From positions 1,426,001-1,490,000 of the forward strand of contig OY720099.1 in assembly GCA_963082875.1 (NCBI GenBank): a DNA stretch of 64,000 bases. The letters run 5' to 3'. Positions within the stretch are counted from its first letter, which is position 1. Every line of letters starts with the position of its first letter. Origin of the DNA: Corella eumyota (taxonomy: Eukaryota > Chordata > Ascidiacea > Phlebobranchia > Corellidae). The notes below the pieces were generated by a model. The model was given only the letters and a program-made list of their open reading frames with translations. It had not been told where the DNA came from and ran no database searches. This document shows, piece after piece, positions 10,780 to 23,100 of this stretch. The translations under genes were made by a program, and so were the position numbers.

Positions 10780-13700
10780 ATGCTATCTAAAGTAAGTAGG
10801 CTATATTTAAACCTGTTATTTTTAGATGTTTAGTTAGGCCTACATTAATTTACATATATATATTGTGTATTAAGAATTCTTTTGTTATTAACGTTTAGAC
10901 CTATTAAAAGCGACGTATATAGGTTTAAACTAAAACTGGAAAAGACATTTTATTTTAAGACAGTTTTCGTCGAAAAAACTGTCTATTTTTGCTTAGTTTT
11001 TGGATAATTTATAATTTAAAATAACAAAATAAGTACTATTTATTGTCAAATCTATCACAAAATATTTAAATACTATTTATTAGGTTCTTGGACATGGCCG
11101 TCTTCGCACGAGATGCAGAATCGGAAAATGTTTTATTTTTCTCATAGGAGTACTGCTCTTTGGTTTATTATTAAATTTACATCTTAAATCAAGGTGAGTC
11201 TTTAAAACCTTTTTTTAAAAGTAAATAAGACCCATTATGTTTACCCAAACGACCCATTATGTTTACCCAAACCCAAGTTATTTGCGTAATATTGTTGAAA
11301 ACGTTACTGTTAGTGAAGCATAAAGCCCTAAACATTAGGCGTTATCATTTTACGGTGCGTATTAAATCTAAGCTTTAAAAAAACCACAACTTTAACAATA
11401 TTTTAAAAGTATGAAACAAAAATTTTAATTAAAATTTTTTGTTTATTAGGGAAATATATCTTAACACATTCAAAATGATAAATTCCGAAAAAAATATCGA
11501 GGTCCGAGAAATTCCTGATGTTCCACTTAAAGACTTCCCTGAAGCTGCAGTGGATTTAATTTCAACGAAAGCTGATAAATCTAAACTGCAAAATCTTGTC
11601 CAAAATAAATTTCATCAATTGCAGGTATTAGTTGTAGACTAAAACTTAAATAAAGGGATATTAAATTACTTTTTTTTGTATATATCTTTATCCTCGATGT
11701 GAGAAAGTCGAATGCGCGACTTAAACATAGAGTAACATAAGTTACTCCGACCCAGTCTCGAGTTGCCTGTGGCAAATTTGGGATATTATAGAGACTATAA
11801 TTGCCCGGTAATTATGCTGCCGATTATTGCTGGCTCAGCAGGAGTTCATACCGTTAATAGCGCCTTACTCAAGGGCGCTACAGCATGAGATGAGTGAGGA
11901 TTGAACCCACGACCTCATGAGTGGTGTAGCAAGAGTTCTTACCACTACACCACTTTATTTTATTAATAAAAATATAAAATAAAACATCAAAGTAATTAAA
12001 AAATAACGATTCTAACTCTTGTGGTTATTTTTACAGAATCCGATCAATTGCGAAACCGCCCGGAAATTTGTTTGTAAAGTTCAAACGTTATGCGGTATAG
12101 GTTGCGAACTTCACCACTTGGCAATATGTATGTTTATAGCACTCGGTACTAACAGAACATTGATCACAAATACAGTCAGGTTACAACCTTGGTTTGATGA
12201 AGTTTTTGAGCCACTTAGTCAATCCTGTCAGGCTTCCAAAGATGAAATTTTGAAACAAAATTATCGGGAATGGAGTGGTAAAAATAATTTTATGTAAATA
12301 TTACATCTTGATGTATTAAGGATAACTGAATTTAAAGCCTAAATAAAACTGAAACCGTTTAACTGCAACGAGTCTAAATATTTTTTATTTAGATGCCCAA
12401 AACTTTCTTGATTAAGATTTAATTAGCCTAGTCATTTAACTAGATTGCTAACAGAAAGCTACTCCCATTTTGGTTCTGTTTACCCCAAACTAAAATCTGT
12501 TACATTACATTAACAATGTGTTACTAACAATCAGTAGAAAGACAACTCAAATTTGGATACAAGACTGTTTAATATACTGTATATATATACTTGCAGAAAC
12601 TGTCTCAAATGATGTAAAAGACGTTCAGTTAAACGTACAAGGCTGTAGAGGTCGTGGTACAGTGTTCGTACCAGGCAGTCTTCCATCAAGTTTACTTCCT
12701 TCAATTCAATCGTTTAATCGTGATCCAGTAGTTTGGTGGATCGGGCAGGTTATGGCATTTATTTGTAGGTTTACACCTGAGTTTCAGAAAGAAGTTAATA
12801 GCTATCAACAGAAGTTAGGACTTGATAATAATGATGTGATTCTCGGGTAAGAAAGACATTTTTAACTTTCTAGTCTGCTTATACAATAAGTTTTTTTTTT
12901 ACCTCGAAGTTACCTCAATTCAGCTGCTGATTAAGTGCTGGCCCAGCAGGAGTTTATACTGTTTATAGCGCATTACTCGAGGGCGCTGCACCATGAGAGT
13001 ATTGAAACCACGACCTCATGGTGGTGTAGGAAGTGTTCTGACCCTTCCACCACGCTGTTGCTATATATATCATTAGTTTAAATATATGATTTACGTTGAA
13101 TTTAGATCTAATTATCATTATGTATTGTGGTGTAATGATATTATAACACTATTTTATTTTGGTTATCAGTCTATATGAAAATTTATAACTGCTTTATTTT
13201 TTGAAATGTTTTCTGTTATATTTCTATTTTTACAGATTGCATATCCGAAGAACTGACAAAATAACTAGCGGGGAAGGAAAACTACAAACCAACGACAAGT
13301 ATATGATCCATGTTAAAGACTGGTATAATGAAAGAGAGAAGAAGACAAAAGAAGTTATTAAAAGAAGAGTTTACGTTGCAACAGATGATGTAGAAGCAGT
13401 ACCGAATCTTAGAAAAGAGTAAGTTAGAAGAAAAATATAAATAAGTGATTGTTAGATATAGAATAACTAAAATCATTACAAAACCCTTGCTTTATATATA
13501 TGATGTTCTTAAGTCTATAGTTCAATATTTATCTTAATTTTTGTTTAAGATATCCTGATTACACTTTTATATGCGATGAAGATATTCCTAAAGTTTCAAC
13601 ACCAGGAGTTAGAGTTAGTTTAGTTGGTTTAAAGGGAATTATGAAAGATACTTATGCACTGGCAAGATGTAATTTCGTTGTTTGCACTTTTTCATCAAAT

Positions 13701-14192
13701 GTAAGTATCGGATATGTTAACTTATGTTAGAAGGTAGACTATAAAGCATAATCTAAAAGTAACTTTTACTACCCTGGCCCAATTTTCTGTAAGCTTTTCA
13801 TGGTTTGATTTTCTTTAATTTTAAAGGAAGCTATTATAAATTATTTTGGTTCTGGCTGAAGATATCTTTGCAAGTTTGATTTTCAAATTGATGGCATACA
13901 CTATGTTTAAAATTCTGTCAATTGTTTTAACTAGAATATCAAAACTATATTCATATGACTATTCACATTCCAGATTGGGAGACTAGTGTACGAATTTATG
14001 CATTTTAATAAAGTTGATCCATCAGATGACATTATATCTCTTGATATAAGAAACGATTTTCCAATACCACATGTTAAGTTTTTTAACGGGACTTTAGATC
14101 ATAGAATACAACATTTATCTGATAAATATTCGACTCAGTTACAACCGTTTGGTGTCGTATATCCAAACTTTAAAGATATTTTAAAAAGGTGA
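10780..14192 (+). CDS. FUT8-like alpha-1,6-fucosyltransferase A (no SH3 domain)
   Basis: Exons: 10780-10791, 11084-11193, 11450-11624, 12037-12277, 12597-12846, 13236-13418, 13550-13700, 13974-14192 (446 residues). The first coding exon is only 12 nt (MLSK), joined to a basic stretch and one hydrophobic anchor (FIFLIGVLLFGLLLNL), giving a type II Golgi topology. Catalytic-domain motifs match FUT8: GCELHHLAICMF, the GDP-fucose-binding LHIRRTDK, RRVYVATDD and CNFVVCTFSSN. Human FUT8 is about 575 residues and ends in an SH3 domain. Here the protein ends after a divergent tail (...YPNFKDILKR) with no NHWDGYS/GLYPSYK SH3 motifs. A tandem relative with the SH3 lies at 20146-24190 and shares most intron positions. 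Core fucosylation of N-glycans is the family role; activity without SH3 is uncertain. Confidence 0.85.
11671..11955 (-). repeat. tRNA-derived SINE, full length
   Basis: Reverse-oriented copy in intron 3 of FUT8-like A. Tail block, GACCCAGTCTCGAGTTGCC and head complement (CTTACCACTACACCAC) are present. Confidence 0.87.
12910..13062 (-). repeat. SINE fragment (head half only)
   Basis: Keeps CAGCTGCTGATTAAGTGCTG through to CACCACGCTGTTG but lacks the tail half. Intronic in FUT8-like A. Confidence 0.75.
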
Positions 14193-14584
14193 TTTTTCTA
14201 AGACTTTAGTTTTTTGCCAAAGCTTACCAAGAACTTGTTAACTGTATTGGTTTAATAGTAATTCTTTTTATTTATATATGCATTTTTACTGTTTATGTGC
14301 TTTTTATTTGTTTGTATATTTGACATAACATATTTATTTAGCTAACTGTATATTTAAAAAAGCTTATTTGTTACCAGAAAAGATTATAAAGATTTTTGCT
14401 TTTCAATTTTGCTTTTGCAGTGTTGATGGTATAACATAGAATAAATATGGGCGAATAGAAAATAGACTGGAAAGATGAAGGTATAAATGTTGATAACGCT
14501 CAAATCTGTGTAGTCTTCAGGCCTAAAAAAATGTTTTACGATTTTTTTACATAAAAATAATATGGGTATAATTTGTTTTATACT
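14193..14584. other. Convergent 3' ends of FUT8-like A and PAQR
   Basis: About 390 bp between two converging stop codons. AT-rich 3' UTR sequence for both genes; nothing else seen. Confidence 0.5.
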
Positions 14585-16460
14585 TTACCTTAGTTTTATA
14601 TTTTCCTTTATTTCTTTAAGCGTTAGCTCGCTTATAAAACAATAACAATATATTCCTGCTGCTGTTAGAATATGAAACAGTTGGTGTGAGTTTCCAACAA
14701 TATCAAATCGACCTGTGAGAAAAATTATTAGTTTTAAATAAATAGGAACTTACCTTGAGGATAAACTTATATTTTAAATATATGACATAACAACTCTGTG
14801 ACGTATGAATGCGTACTATTTAAATTAAAGTTATAACCTGGAGATAGAACTTCAGGAAATTTTGTTCCAAATACAACGAAGCCTAAAGTCATGACAAACA
14901 GACTTAAGAAAAATAGAAAACGTAAATTTTCTCTAGCAAGGTAGCAATCCATTTCACTGTTGTTGTCAGTTAGAAACCTAAAATAAAACAGTTTAAGTTA
15001 TATAAGTTTTTAAAGGGGAGTTGTAAACTGCTTTGAACATTTTTACCTTAATACACATGGATAGTTGCTAGACAGAAACGCAGCAAAAGGAGGTAAATCC
15101 CTGCAAATAATTCTCAAGAAAGTTGAGTTAGTTGTAATCCCAAAACAACCAAATATAATGATGGATACACACATACAAAAAGCAACATAAAGTGATATTT
15201 GCCCGGTGGTAATTGGGAGAAGACCTACAAAATAAAAACGTCATTATAGTTAAATTCTCAGCCTAAGAAACTGGATAAAAGAGAAGTTTGAAATATAAAA
15301 AACTTTTGAAAAGTAGCAGTTGTAGCTAATTATACTAAATGTATATAATTTACTTCTTTTTTTGTACGTATATTTATTCTCGATGTGGGAAGGTCGAATG
15401 CGCGATCTAATCATAGAATAACATCAGTTACTCCGACCCAGTCTTGAGTCGCCTGTGGCAGTTTGGGATATTATAGATACTATAATTGCCTAGTAATTAT
15501 GCTACTGATTAAGTGTTGGCTCAGCAGGAGTTCATACCGTTTATAACCCCTTTCTCAAGGGTGCTACAGCACGACAGCAGTGGGGTTCGAACCAACGACT
15601 TTATGGTGGTGTAGCAAGTGTTTTTACCACTACACCACGCTGCCGATGCTTATTTTGTTAGGAACTTTCTGGTATAGGCTGTAAAACTTACCCAAAAAAT
15701 TGAAACTAAAGCATTTTGCAGGGCAAATGTAAATTAGAAGACTTGCGTATAATGAAAGCCCATAAATTATAATACTAATGTAGTCCCATGTAAAGCAAAC
15801 CAAATGTGTCGACTTGGAACAACAGCAAAACATGTGAGATATAGAACTAATTAGTAGAACATAACAACCACCTATATGACGTAATAAATCAAGTTGAAAA
15901 GTTCAAATCATTGGAATAATTTTATTGAAAATAAAGTTTTCAAATTATATTTGGATAAGTACTTACTAAATAAACAAAAGTAATGCGGAAAGTAAATTAT
16001 ATGAGTTGGATCATCAAGATTGGATACAAAATTGAAGGAATGTTTTAACATCAAAATTAGGGGGATAAAATGTGTCCAGAAGTTCAAAGTTTCGTTGTTT
16101 ACTTGAAAAACACTGTACAAAAAAATTTATTTTTAAAGCATTAAAATATTATAAATAACAATCTAATTTAGTTAAGATAAATGTTGTTTTATTATAAATA
16201 ACGACTGTGCCTGAAGTTACGTAATAAACTTCAAATTTTAAGAAATATTAGCTAATCTAATAACGTTAATTCGTTAAGCCTAAATACTTTAAAAAAAACT
16301 ACTTCAAAAAATTTTAACATTTTGTTTTATGTTAATTAAAATTTTATTACCTTTTAAAAGCTGTTTTCCAATTGCAAGCTTGTTTACGGTACCCAGTTAA
16401 AATGTATTTTTTCTGAACATATTCGTTAACTTCATTTACATTAAGGCATGATTTGAACAT
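14585..16460 (-). CDS. PAQR-family seven-helix receptor (membrane progestin receptor-like)
   Basis: Minus-strand exons in transcript order: 16460-16351, 16112-15967, 15871-15692, 15224-15047, 14977-14838, 14712-14585 (293 residues). It begins MFKSCLNVNEVNEYVQ and carries the PAQR signatures: TGYR in the N-terminal region, FQVNNETLNFWTHF before the first helix, SISHMFCCCS and WDYISI in the middle, and SPGRFDIVGNSHQLFH before the last helix. The histidines and aspartate of the metal site known for this superfamily are present. The FQ.NNET.N.WTHF block is closest, from memory, to PAQR5/PAQR6-type progestin receptors. Family members act in surface or endomembranes in lipid or steroid signalling. 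It is transcribed away from the PLP enzyme gene, sharing a 563-bp intergenic region. Confidence 0.87.
15356..15645 (-). repeat. tRNA-derived SINE, full length
   Basis: Lies in a PAQR intron (PAQR is on the minus strand, so the SINE is in sense orientation). It has the head ending CCACGCTGCCG and the tail start GTACGTATATTTATTCTCG. Confidence 0.87.
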
Positions 16461-17023
16461 ATCTGATATTTCAACCTATAAGCTCTATCTAAACTAATTG
16501 ATACTGTCGACTTCTGAGTATGATATTTTGGTAAACACTGAGCTAAAAACCGTAAGACTAGTTACCGGATATCTAAACAACTGGTATTTTAATAATTTTT
16601 ATTTACTAAAATGTCATAGATCGATTAATAACAAAAATAAATAAAAACGTGACAAGAGTATAATTAATATTTGTCGTTTAGGCTGTTGATGATATTGTTT
16701 AATATTATAAATGTAGTAACATTACTGTTTACTTAATAATAAAATTAGTATTTATTTAATAAATTTTTATTGTATTTATTTAAAACAATATTAGATTATC
16801 GAATAATTTAAAGAATACTAATTTTTTGGATTGAGGACAAATTACTAAAAAAGCAATATTGTAAAAAAAAGTTGGCAGCACTGTCACGTGAGACTTGTTT
16901 ATTAAAAGCACGTGTAAATAAATAAACCAAAATAAAAGATTATTTCTTTAAGATTTTGTAATAATTCTTCTGTTTATAGAGTATAAAAGACATTCTATAA
17001 ACTTGAATACAGGCAACAAAGCA
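16461..17023. promoter_or_regulatory. Shared bidirectional promoter region with two CACGTG E-boxes
   Basis: 563 bp between the divergent start codons of PAQR (minus) and the PLP enzyme (plus). Two perfect CACGTG palindromes lie at 16885-16890 and 16909-16914, 24 bp apart, near the PLP gene side. The rest is AT-rich. Promoter function is inferred from the head-to-head layout. Confidence 0.5.
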
Positions 17024-19205
17024 ATGGAAAACGGTAATTTATTAACAAAAGCACAAATAAATGAAGCTTGTGATATTGTTTTTAATTCAAAAGATTGTGT
17101 ACAAACCCCTCTATTAAAAGATGTCGACAAAATGGGTTTCTTACCTTGTCTGGAAGGAGTCAGCGTTCATTTAAAGTTGGAGAATATGCAAATTACAGGT
17201 AAAAGTACAGTCTAGAGACTAGAGTAATTAACTATCAGTTAGTATATACAAACATACAAAAAATGTATTGCGTTTTAACATATTAACAAATAAAAAATTA
17301 AAACTTGTTTAACTTATTTCAAAACAGGTTCTTTTAAGTCTAGAGGGGTAACAGTTCAAATGCAAAAAAATTTACCCAACACAGGGAATAGTGAGACCTC
17401 ATTGGTCACAATGTCAGCAGGAAATTATGGGAAAGCTTTTGCAATAGCTTGCCAAAAAAGAAATATTAAAGGAACTGTTGTAATGCCTGAAACTGCACCT
17501 AAAAGCAGAGTTAAGCTAATTAAGGTGAAAATTATTATAACTTTATTAAGTTTTTTATACAATATGTTATATATAAACAGAAAGAAAGCACATTTTTTGT
17601 TTTTTTAAAATCTAATTCACTATCTAAAACTGTTAACTTTACAGCTTACTAATAAGGTATCTCAGCTTCATGTTGCCTAGACCAAAACTTGAGATAATTG
17701 ATTTATTTTAGGAGCATGGTTGTAGTGTTGTACAATGCCCAACTTCAAAAATCATGGAAAATGTCAACAAGTTGGTTGAAGATAAAAACATGAAATTTCT
17801 TCATCCATTTGATGATATTAATCTTATTGCTGGATACGCAAGGTTATATTATTTAAAATTTTAATCATTAAAATATTAGGGATTAAATCTAAATACATCA
17901 ATAAAAGCATATATTTCTGTTAACCTTATGTTCAAAATAATTTTTTTTTGAATTATTTTGTGTAGTATTGGGGTTGAAATATTGAATGAGTTAAAACCTG
18001 ATTTTGTTCTTGTGAGCTGTGGAGGGGGAGGATTGTTGTCAGGGGTGTCAACATCCTTAAAGTTATTTGGAAACACTGGGGTTAAGATATATGGGGTCGA
18101 ACCAGAGACAGGTAAAGAATTCTTATTTTAATTAACTTTTTTAAAATATTTGTATTGTTTCTGTACATATCCATTGGATTAACTGTTTGCAGTTCTAACT
18201 TAAACCTATTTTCTGGTTGTTTTGTCATATTTGGGTTTTAATAACATTTTGATCTTCAGAATTAAGTGTTATATGTTACTGTGTTATGGATTTATTAAAC
18301 CCATGATCTATTGTTTAATTATACTGCCATTTTTTTCAATTTACACCAGGGTAATATTATTTTAAAGTTGATTAAGAAGTTTTCAATAATTCGCGGTTTG
18401 AAGTTGAAAAATTCTAAAAATAGGAAAATTGTAACGCTTACAAATCACGTGATATGCGACGTCATTGCTGTATATATGTTGGCAAACATGGAAAAATAAT
18501 CCTGTTTTATTATTTCTGAGCCATTTTTTTTTTCTATATCATAACAACCAATTTTTTTTATATATATCTTTATCCTCAATGTGGGAAAGTTGAATGCGCG
18601 ACCTAAACATATAGTAACATCAGTTACCTTGACCCAGTCTTAAGTTGCCTTTAGCAGTTTGGGATATTATAGATTATAATTGCCCGATAATTATGCTGCT
18701 GTTTAAGTATTGGCTCAGCGGGAGTTTGTACCGTTTATAGCGCCTTACTCTAACGCGCTACAGCATGAGATCTGTGGGAATTGAACCCACGACCTTATGT
18801 GTGGTGCAGCAAGTGTTTTTAACCATGTTAACCTCTTATGGATCATCTTTTACAGCAAACTCAATGCAATTAAGCTTACAAAACAAACAAGCATCTCAGA
18901 TGCCTACGTCACACAGTATAGCGTCTGGTCTTTCGCCCCCGATGTCTGGAACAATTTGCTACGAACACGTATCGCGCTATGTTTATGACGTCATAACCGT
19001 ATCGGACGCTGAGATCGTAAGCGCGACCAAAGTTCTTTTCGGTCGCGGATTGGTTACAGAGCCGTCGGGGGCTGCAACTTTTGCCGCGCTTTTATTTAAT
19101 AAAATTCCTGGTTTGCATGGAAATGTGGTTGCTATAGTAACTGGCGGGAATTCGACGCCGGTTGAGTTGGTTCAAATGTTCGATCAGTTTGGGTTAAAAA
19201 ATTAA
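17024..19205 (+). CDS. Fold-type-II PLP enzyme, serine racemase / threonine dehydratase family
   Basis: Exons: 17024-17198, 17328-17524, 17712-17842, 17966-18111, 18856-19205 (332 residues). The start MENGNLLTKAQINEA is chosen as the only ATG in frame before the conserved region. Motifs: TPLL substrate-loop region, LKLENMQITGSFKSRG with the PLP Schiff-base lysine, SAGNYGKA, and the glycine-rich phosphate-binding SCGGGGLLSG. The length fits serine racemases and biodegradative threonine dehydratases (about 320-340 residues). Enzymes of this family racemise or deaminate L-serine or L-threonine in the cytosol; which one applies cannot be decided here. There is no C-terminal regulatory ACT domain. 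It shares its upstream region with PAQR. The last intron contains a SINE ending close to the acceptor. Confidence 0.87.
18556..18825 (-). repeat. tRNA-derived SINE
   Basis: Lies in the last intron of the PLP enzyme gene. Its head runs to within about 30 bp of the 3' splice site at 18855, so the acceptor context adjoins SINE sequence. Confidence 0.85.
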
Positions 19206-20145
19206 TTTTTATTTTTTTGATTGTTTTTAATAATTGGTGCAATAAAATAGAATTTTAATAATTTTCATTAAGTTATTTTTATTTTTATTTTTTTAATCGA
19301 TTTCTGAACTGCCTTTACAATTTTATTTATCAAAATCAAATTTAGATTAGGTTTTAAAAATGTTTTAGGTTCATTTGCTCTATAGAGCCAACCAAACCAC
19401 ACAATCCATACAAGTACAATGAAAACCTGTAACCTAATATTCAGGGTCACCTGACCCGTCGGGCTGTGGTTTTATTCAATTTAAAAAATTTTATTCAATC
19501 GTTATAGTTTTTATTTAGATTATAACGACTATTTTAAATTGGTAATAAAGGTGATTTAATTTAAATACGGTGACAACATTTTTTTAAAAATAATTTAAAT
19601 GTCATTTGCTTCAAGTTTATCATAATTTATTTAACCTACGTCACTACAGTTTATTAACTAAGGATATAGCTAAGTTAATTACGTATGGACACTTTTATAG
19701 TGTTTCAATGTGTGTTTTAGCTTAGTCATTCTGTCAATAGCAAATTTGTAAATTAAAGAATAAAATATTGAAAATTTAGTTAAATATCTTATTAAAAAAC
19801 TGAACATGCCTATGTACAAAAATTTTATTAGTTTTCATATTAGTTATCGATTAAGTTGTTTGTATTAAAGGAGGAATGTTTACATTTTATCATATTTTAA
19901 TCGTAGGATATAGGAACATTGACTGCTTTAAAACACTTATATAAGTTTCGAACAGTTATTTAGGTTTCAAATTTATTCATCCATGAACTAGACACGCTAA
20001 ACTAATTTAAACTGTCGAGTTACCAGCCTACGCTATTATATGTGACAGGTAAAATACGTATTTAAAATAGAGCATGCAAAGGTTTTTTATTTATCTTTCT
20101 TTTCCCAGCACTAGACTAGTAGATATTTATAGGTAAAGTGCAAAT
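19206..20145. other. Intergenic between PLP enzyme and FUT8-like B
   Basis: Contains a polyadenylation signal AATAAA at 19241-19246 shortly after the PLP stop codon. The rest is AT-rich upstream sequence for FUT8-like B; no further feature seen. Confidence 0.55.
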
Positions 20146-23100
20146 ATGAAATATTCACGTAAAATTAAATCAATTTTGTTGCTATTATCGGTTGCTTTTC
20201 TATTGATGGTATATCAATATCAAAGTAAAAGAAATGTAGTAGAAAAAAGGTAATATCTATTTTTTCCTGCAATAAAGTTAATGATATGTTAGTGTAGACC
20301 GGTATTATGTATTAAGTAAAGTTTATATCAAAGTTCAATCAAGTACTTTGGACTTTACATTTCTATAAAATGAAACTGTTTGTTTTTAAGCTGTTTTAAA
20401 TACTTTTTATAAACGAATAAAACTAGTTAAATCATTTTTTATTTAAACCCATATGTTAATGAAATTTTAAATCAACATTAAATAAAACACAGGTGCAACA
20501 AATTATTATATAACCATGTAAAAACCGTGAAACAATGTAAAAACCTTGGTAGTGGTTTACAATAAAGAGTTAAAATGTAGAAGTGTTGGTAAATTCTTAT
20601 GTTAGACTCTTTTTTAATACTGTACATGTTTTAATTTTTAGATTTGAGACCCATGCAGTTCCAGATTTGATAAAACACGATGTAAAAAACTGTTCGGACG
20701 AAAAAAGTAAATAAATATAAAACCAAACATGTTAAATATTAAACTCAAAGTTTGTTGACAAAGTAACTAAGTTTATTTCATTTTGTAAGGCTCACAAGAA
20801 ATAAGCAACATTACTGATGTATTAAGAAACAATTTAAAGGAATTAAGATTTTCGATCAATGCAATTTTAAATGATGCACAATTAAGTGAATCTTTGAAGT
20901 TGTTATCACTTAAAACTAGGGTCAACGAACAGTTAAGGTAAAGTGGTTGTTAATTTAATAAAAACTTACAAGGATATAAATTTCACTTAGGATAGCCTAC
21001 CGTTGGTAGGATTTGATGGCTCATTTCTCGTGTTACTCATAGCTTCCGCTCATTATGCTTCGTTTATTATGGTAACAGCTTAAATAAGTATTTGGTTTTG
21101 TTTGGTTCAATTTCTATAGCGGGTTTTTTCTAATTATTCTACAAATTTAGTAAATGTCCACTAAGCGCATGGTGCTATTGTAGGTATAAACATTGTGTAC
21201 CTATTACGCCTTGTTGGCATGAATAACATGGTAACAAATGTATCTAACATAAAAAATATTTTTTTGTATATTTATGTAATTTTTTTGCACTTTCTAGCCT
21301 ATCCATTGCTGATGCGGATGAAATAGCTTCTAAAGATGCGAGAGAACGAGAAATTGTAATAGAGAAATTATCCTCATACGTTCAAGAGCAAATCCATGCT
21401 CAACAGGTAAGATTACCGTTATTTAAAAGGTTTTCAAATAATTCATTTTTAGTGTAAAACAACTTTTGTACTTGTGTTTTTTTGCAGAACCCGAAGACAT
21501 GTAAACGCTTAATAAGGTGCATACTGCCACCTAACGGGCTTGCTTCGGCACTTCACCATGCTATTGCATGTTTAATTGTTGGGCACGGTACTGAACGGGT
21601 CGTTATATTATCAACAGACAGGATAGCAATATATCAAGATTCGTTTACGTCTGTGTTTAAACCATTGTCAACCACTTGTACCACCATACCAGGTATCAAG
21701 TAAAAGTTTTTTACTAATTTGTATGATTAGCTGGCAGCGTGGTGTAGCGGTAAGAACACTTGCTACACCACACATGAGGTCGTGGGTTCAATACCCACTA
21801 ATCTTATGCTGAGTAAGGTGCTATAAAAGGTATATGAGCCAGCACTTAATCAGCAGCATAATTACCGGGCAATAAGTTTCTGTAATTTCCCAAACTGGCA
21901 CAGGCAACTCGAGACTGGGTTGGAGTAACTTAAGTTACTCTATGTTTAAGTCGCGCATTCGACTTTCCCACATCGACGATAAAGATATATACAGAAACAA
22001 TTTTTTTACATTCTACTCGGCTCTTTAACTTTAAAACGACTCATTTGAGAATTCTGTATTATGTAAACAACGGGGAATGAATTTAAGACATCGTAGTAAC
22101 GTTTAGTGCTTTACCAACGTGCTGTGATGAATAACATTTTTCATTCTAGTATTTGTAAAATAATTTCTATATTCGTTTTAGGCAACGCAGATGTGGTACA
22201 CATGCATCAAGGTGTCGCCCTTAGTAATGAATTCTATCCTCCAGTTGTACCAAATCATTTGTTATCAACTTTAAGCAAATATTTGTCCTATCCTGATGTT
22301 TGGTGGTCGAGCCAGTTTGCAAAATATGCTCTTAGAACGACCAATAAAGTCACACAACGGATGACGTCACGGGAAAGCGAAATTAACTTAACTCAAACCG
22401 TTGTTGGGTAAGTTACTAAATTCTTGTTAAAATTTATAACGGTGTCCGGTAGTGTGGCGAACCGGTCATGGCGTGGAACTACGAGTCGAAAGGTTTCGGA
22501 TTCGAGCCGCACCAACGCCACACTATTCGCCCTTGAGCCTGGCGTTTACGGATAGCTCAAAACATGTCATAACAGCACATCCTTCCCCAATAAAAAAATA
22601 TAAAACCTATCACCTTAAGGTGATATGGAAAAAATTAATAATAACGGTACGAGAGGTTTTGGGTTCGAGCCACATCAATGTCTAACTTTTTATTTATGAG
22701 CTAAGCATTTTCAGATAGCTTAAAAACGTTGCAAAAGCACCACTTTTTTAATTGGACAAATTTATAAAAGATAGCTTTTGTCTAAAATATAGTATTTTAC
22801 AGAATACATATTCGACGGGGAGACAAAATATCCAGTCACGAGGCCTCGTTTCATGCTGTCGAACAATATATGGACCACGTTGAATATTGGTATCAAGAAC
22901 ATGTTGATAAACAGCTTAAAAAACGAGTTTACGTTGCTACGGACGACGAAAAAGTGATCTCACAATTAAAAGAGAAGTAAAATATTTTTTTTGTATGTAT
23001 TTTTATCCTCGATGTGGAAAAGTCGAATGCGCAATCTAAACATAGAGTAACATCAGTTACCTCGACCCAGTCTCAAGTTGCCTGTAGCAGTTTGGGATAT

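Noticed and set aside
17003-17023. A start of the PLP enzyme 21 bp upstream
   Set aside because: The codon there is TTG; the ATG at 17024 is the natural start.
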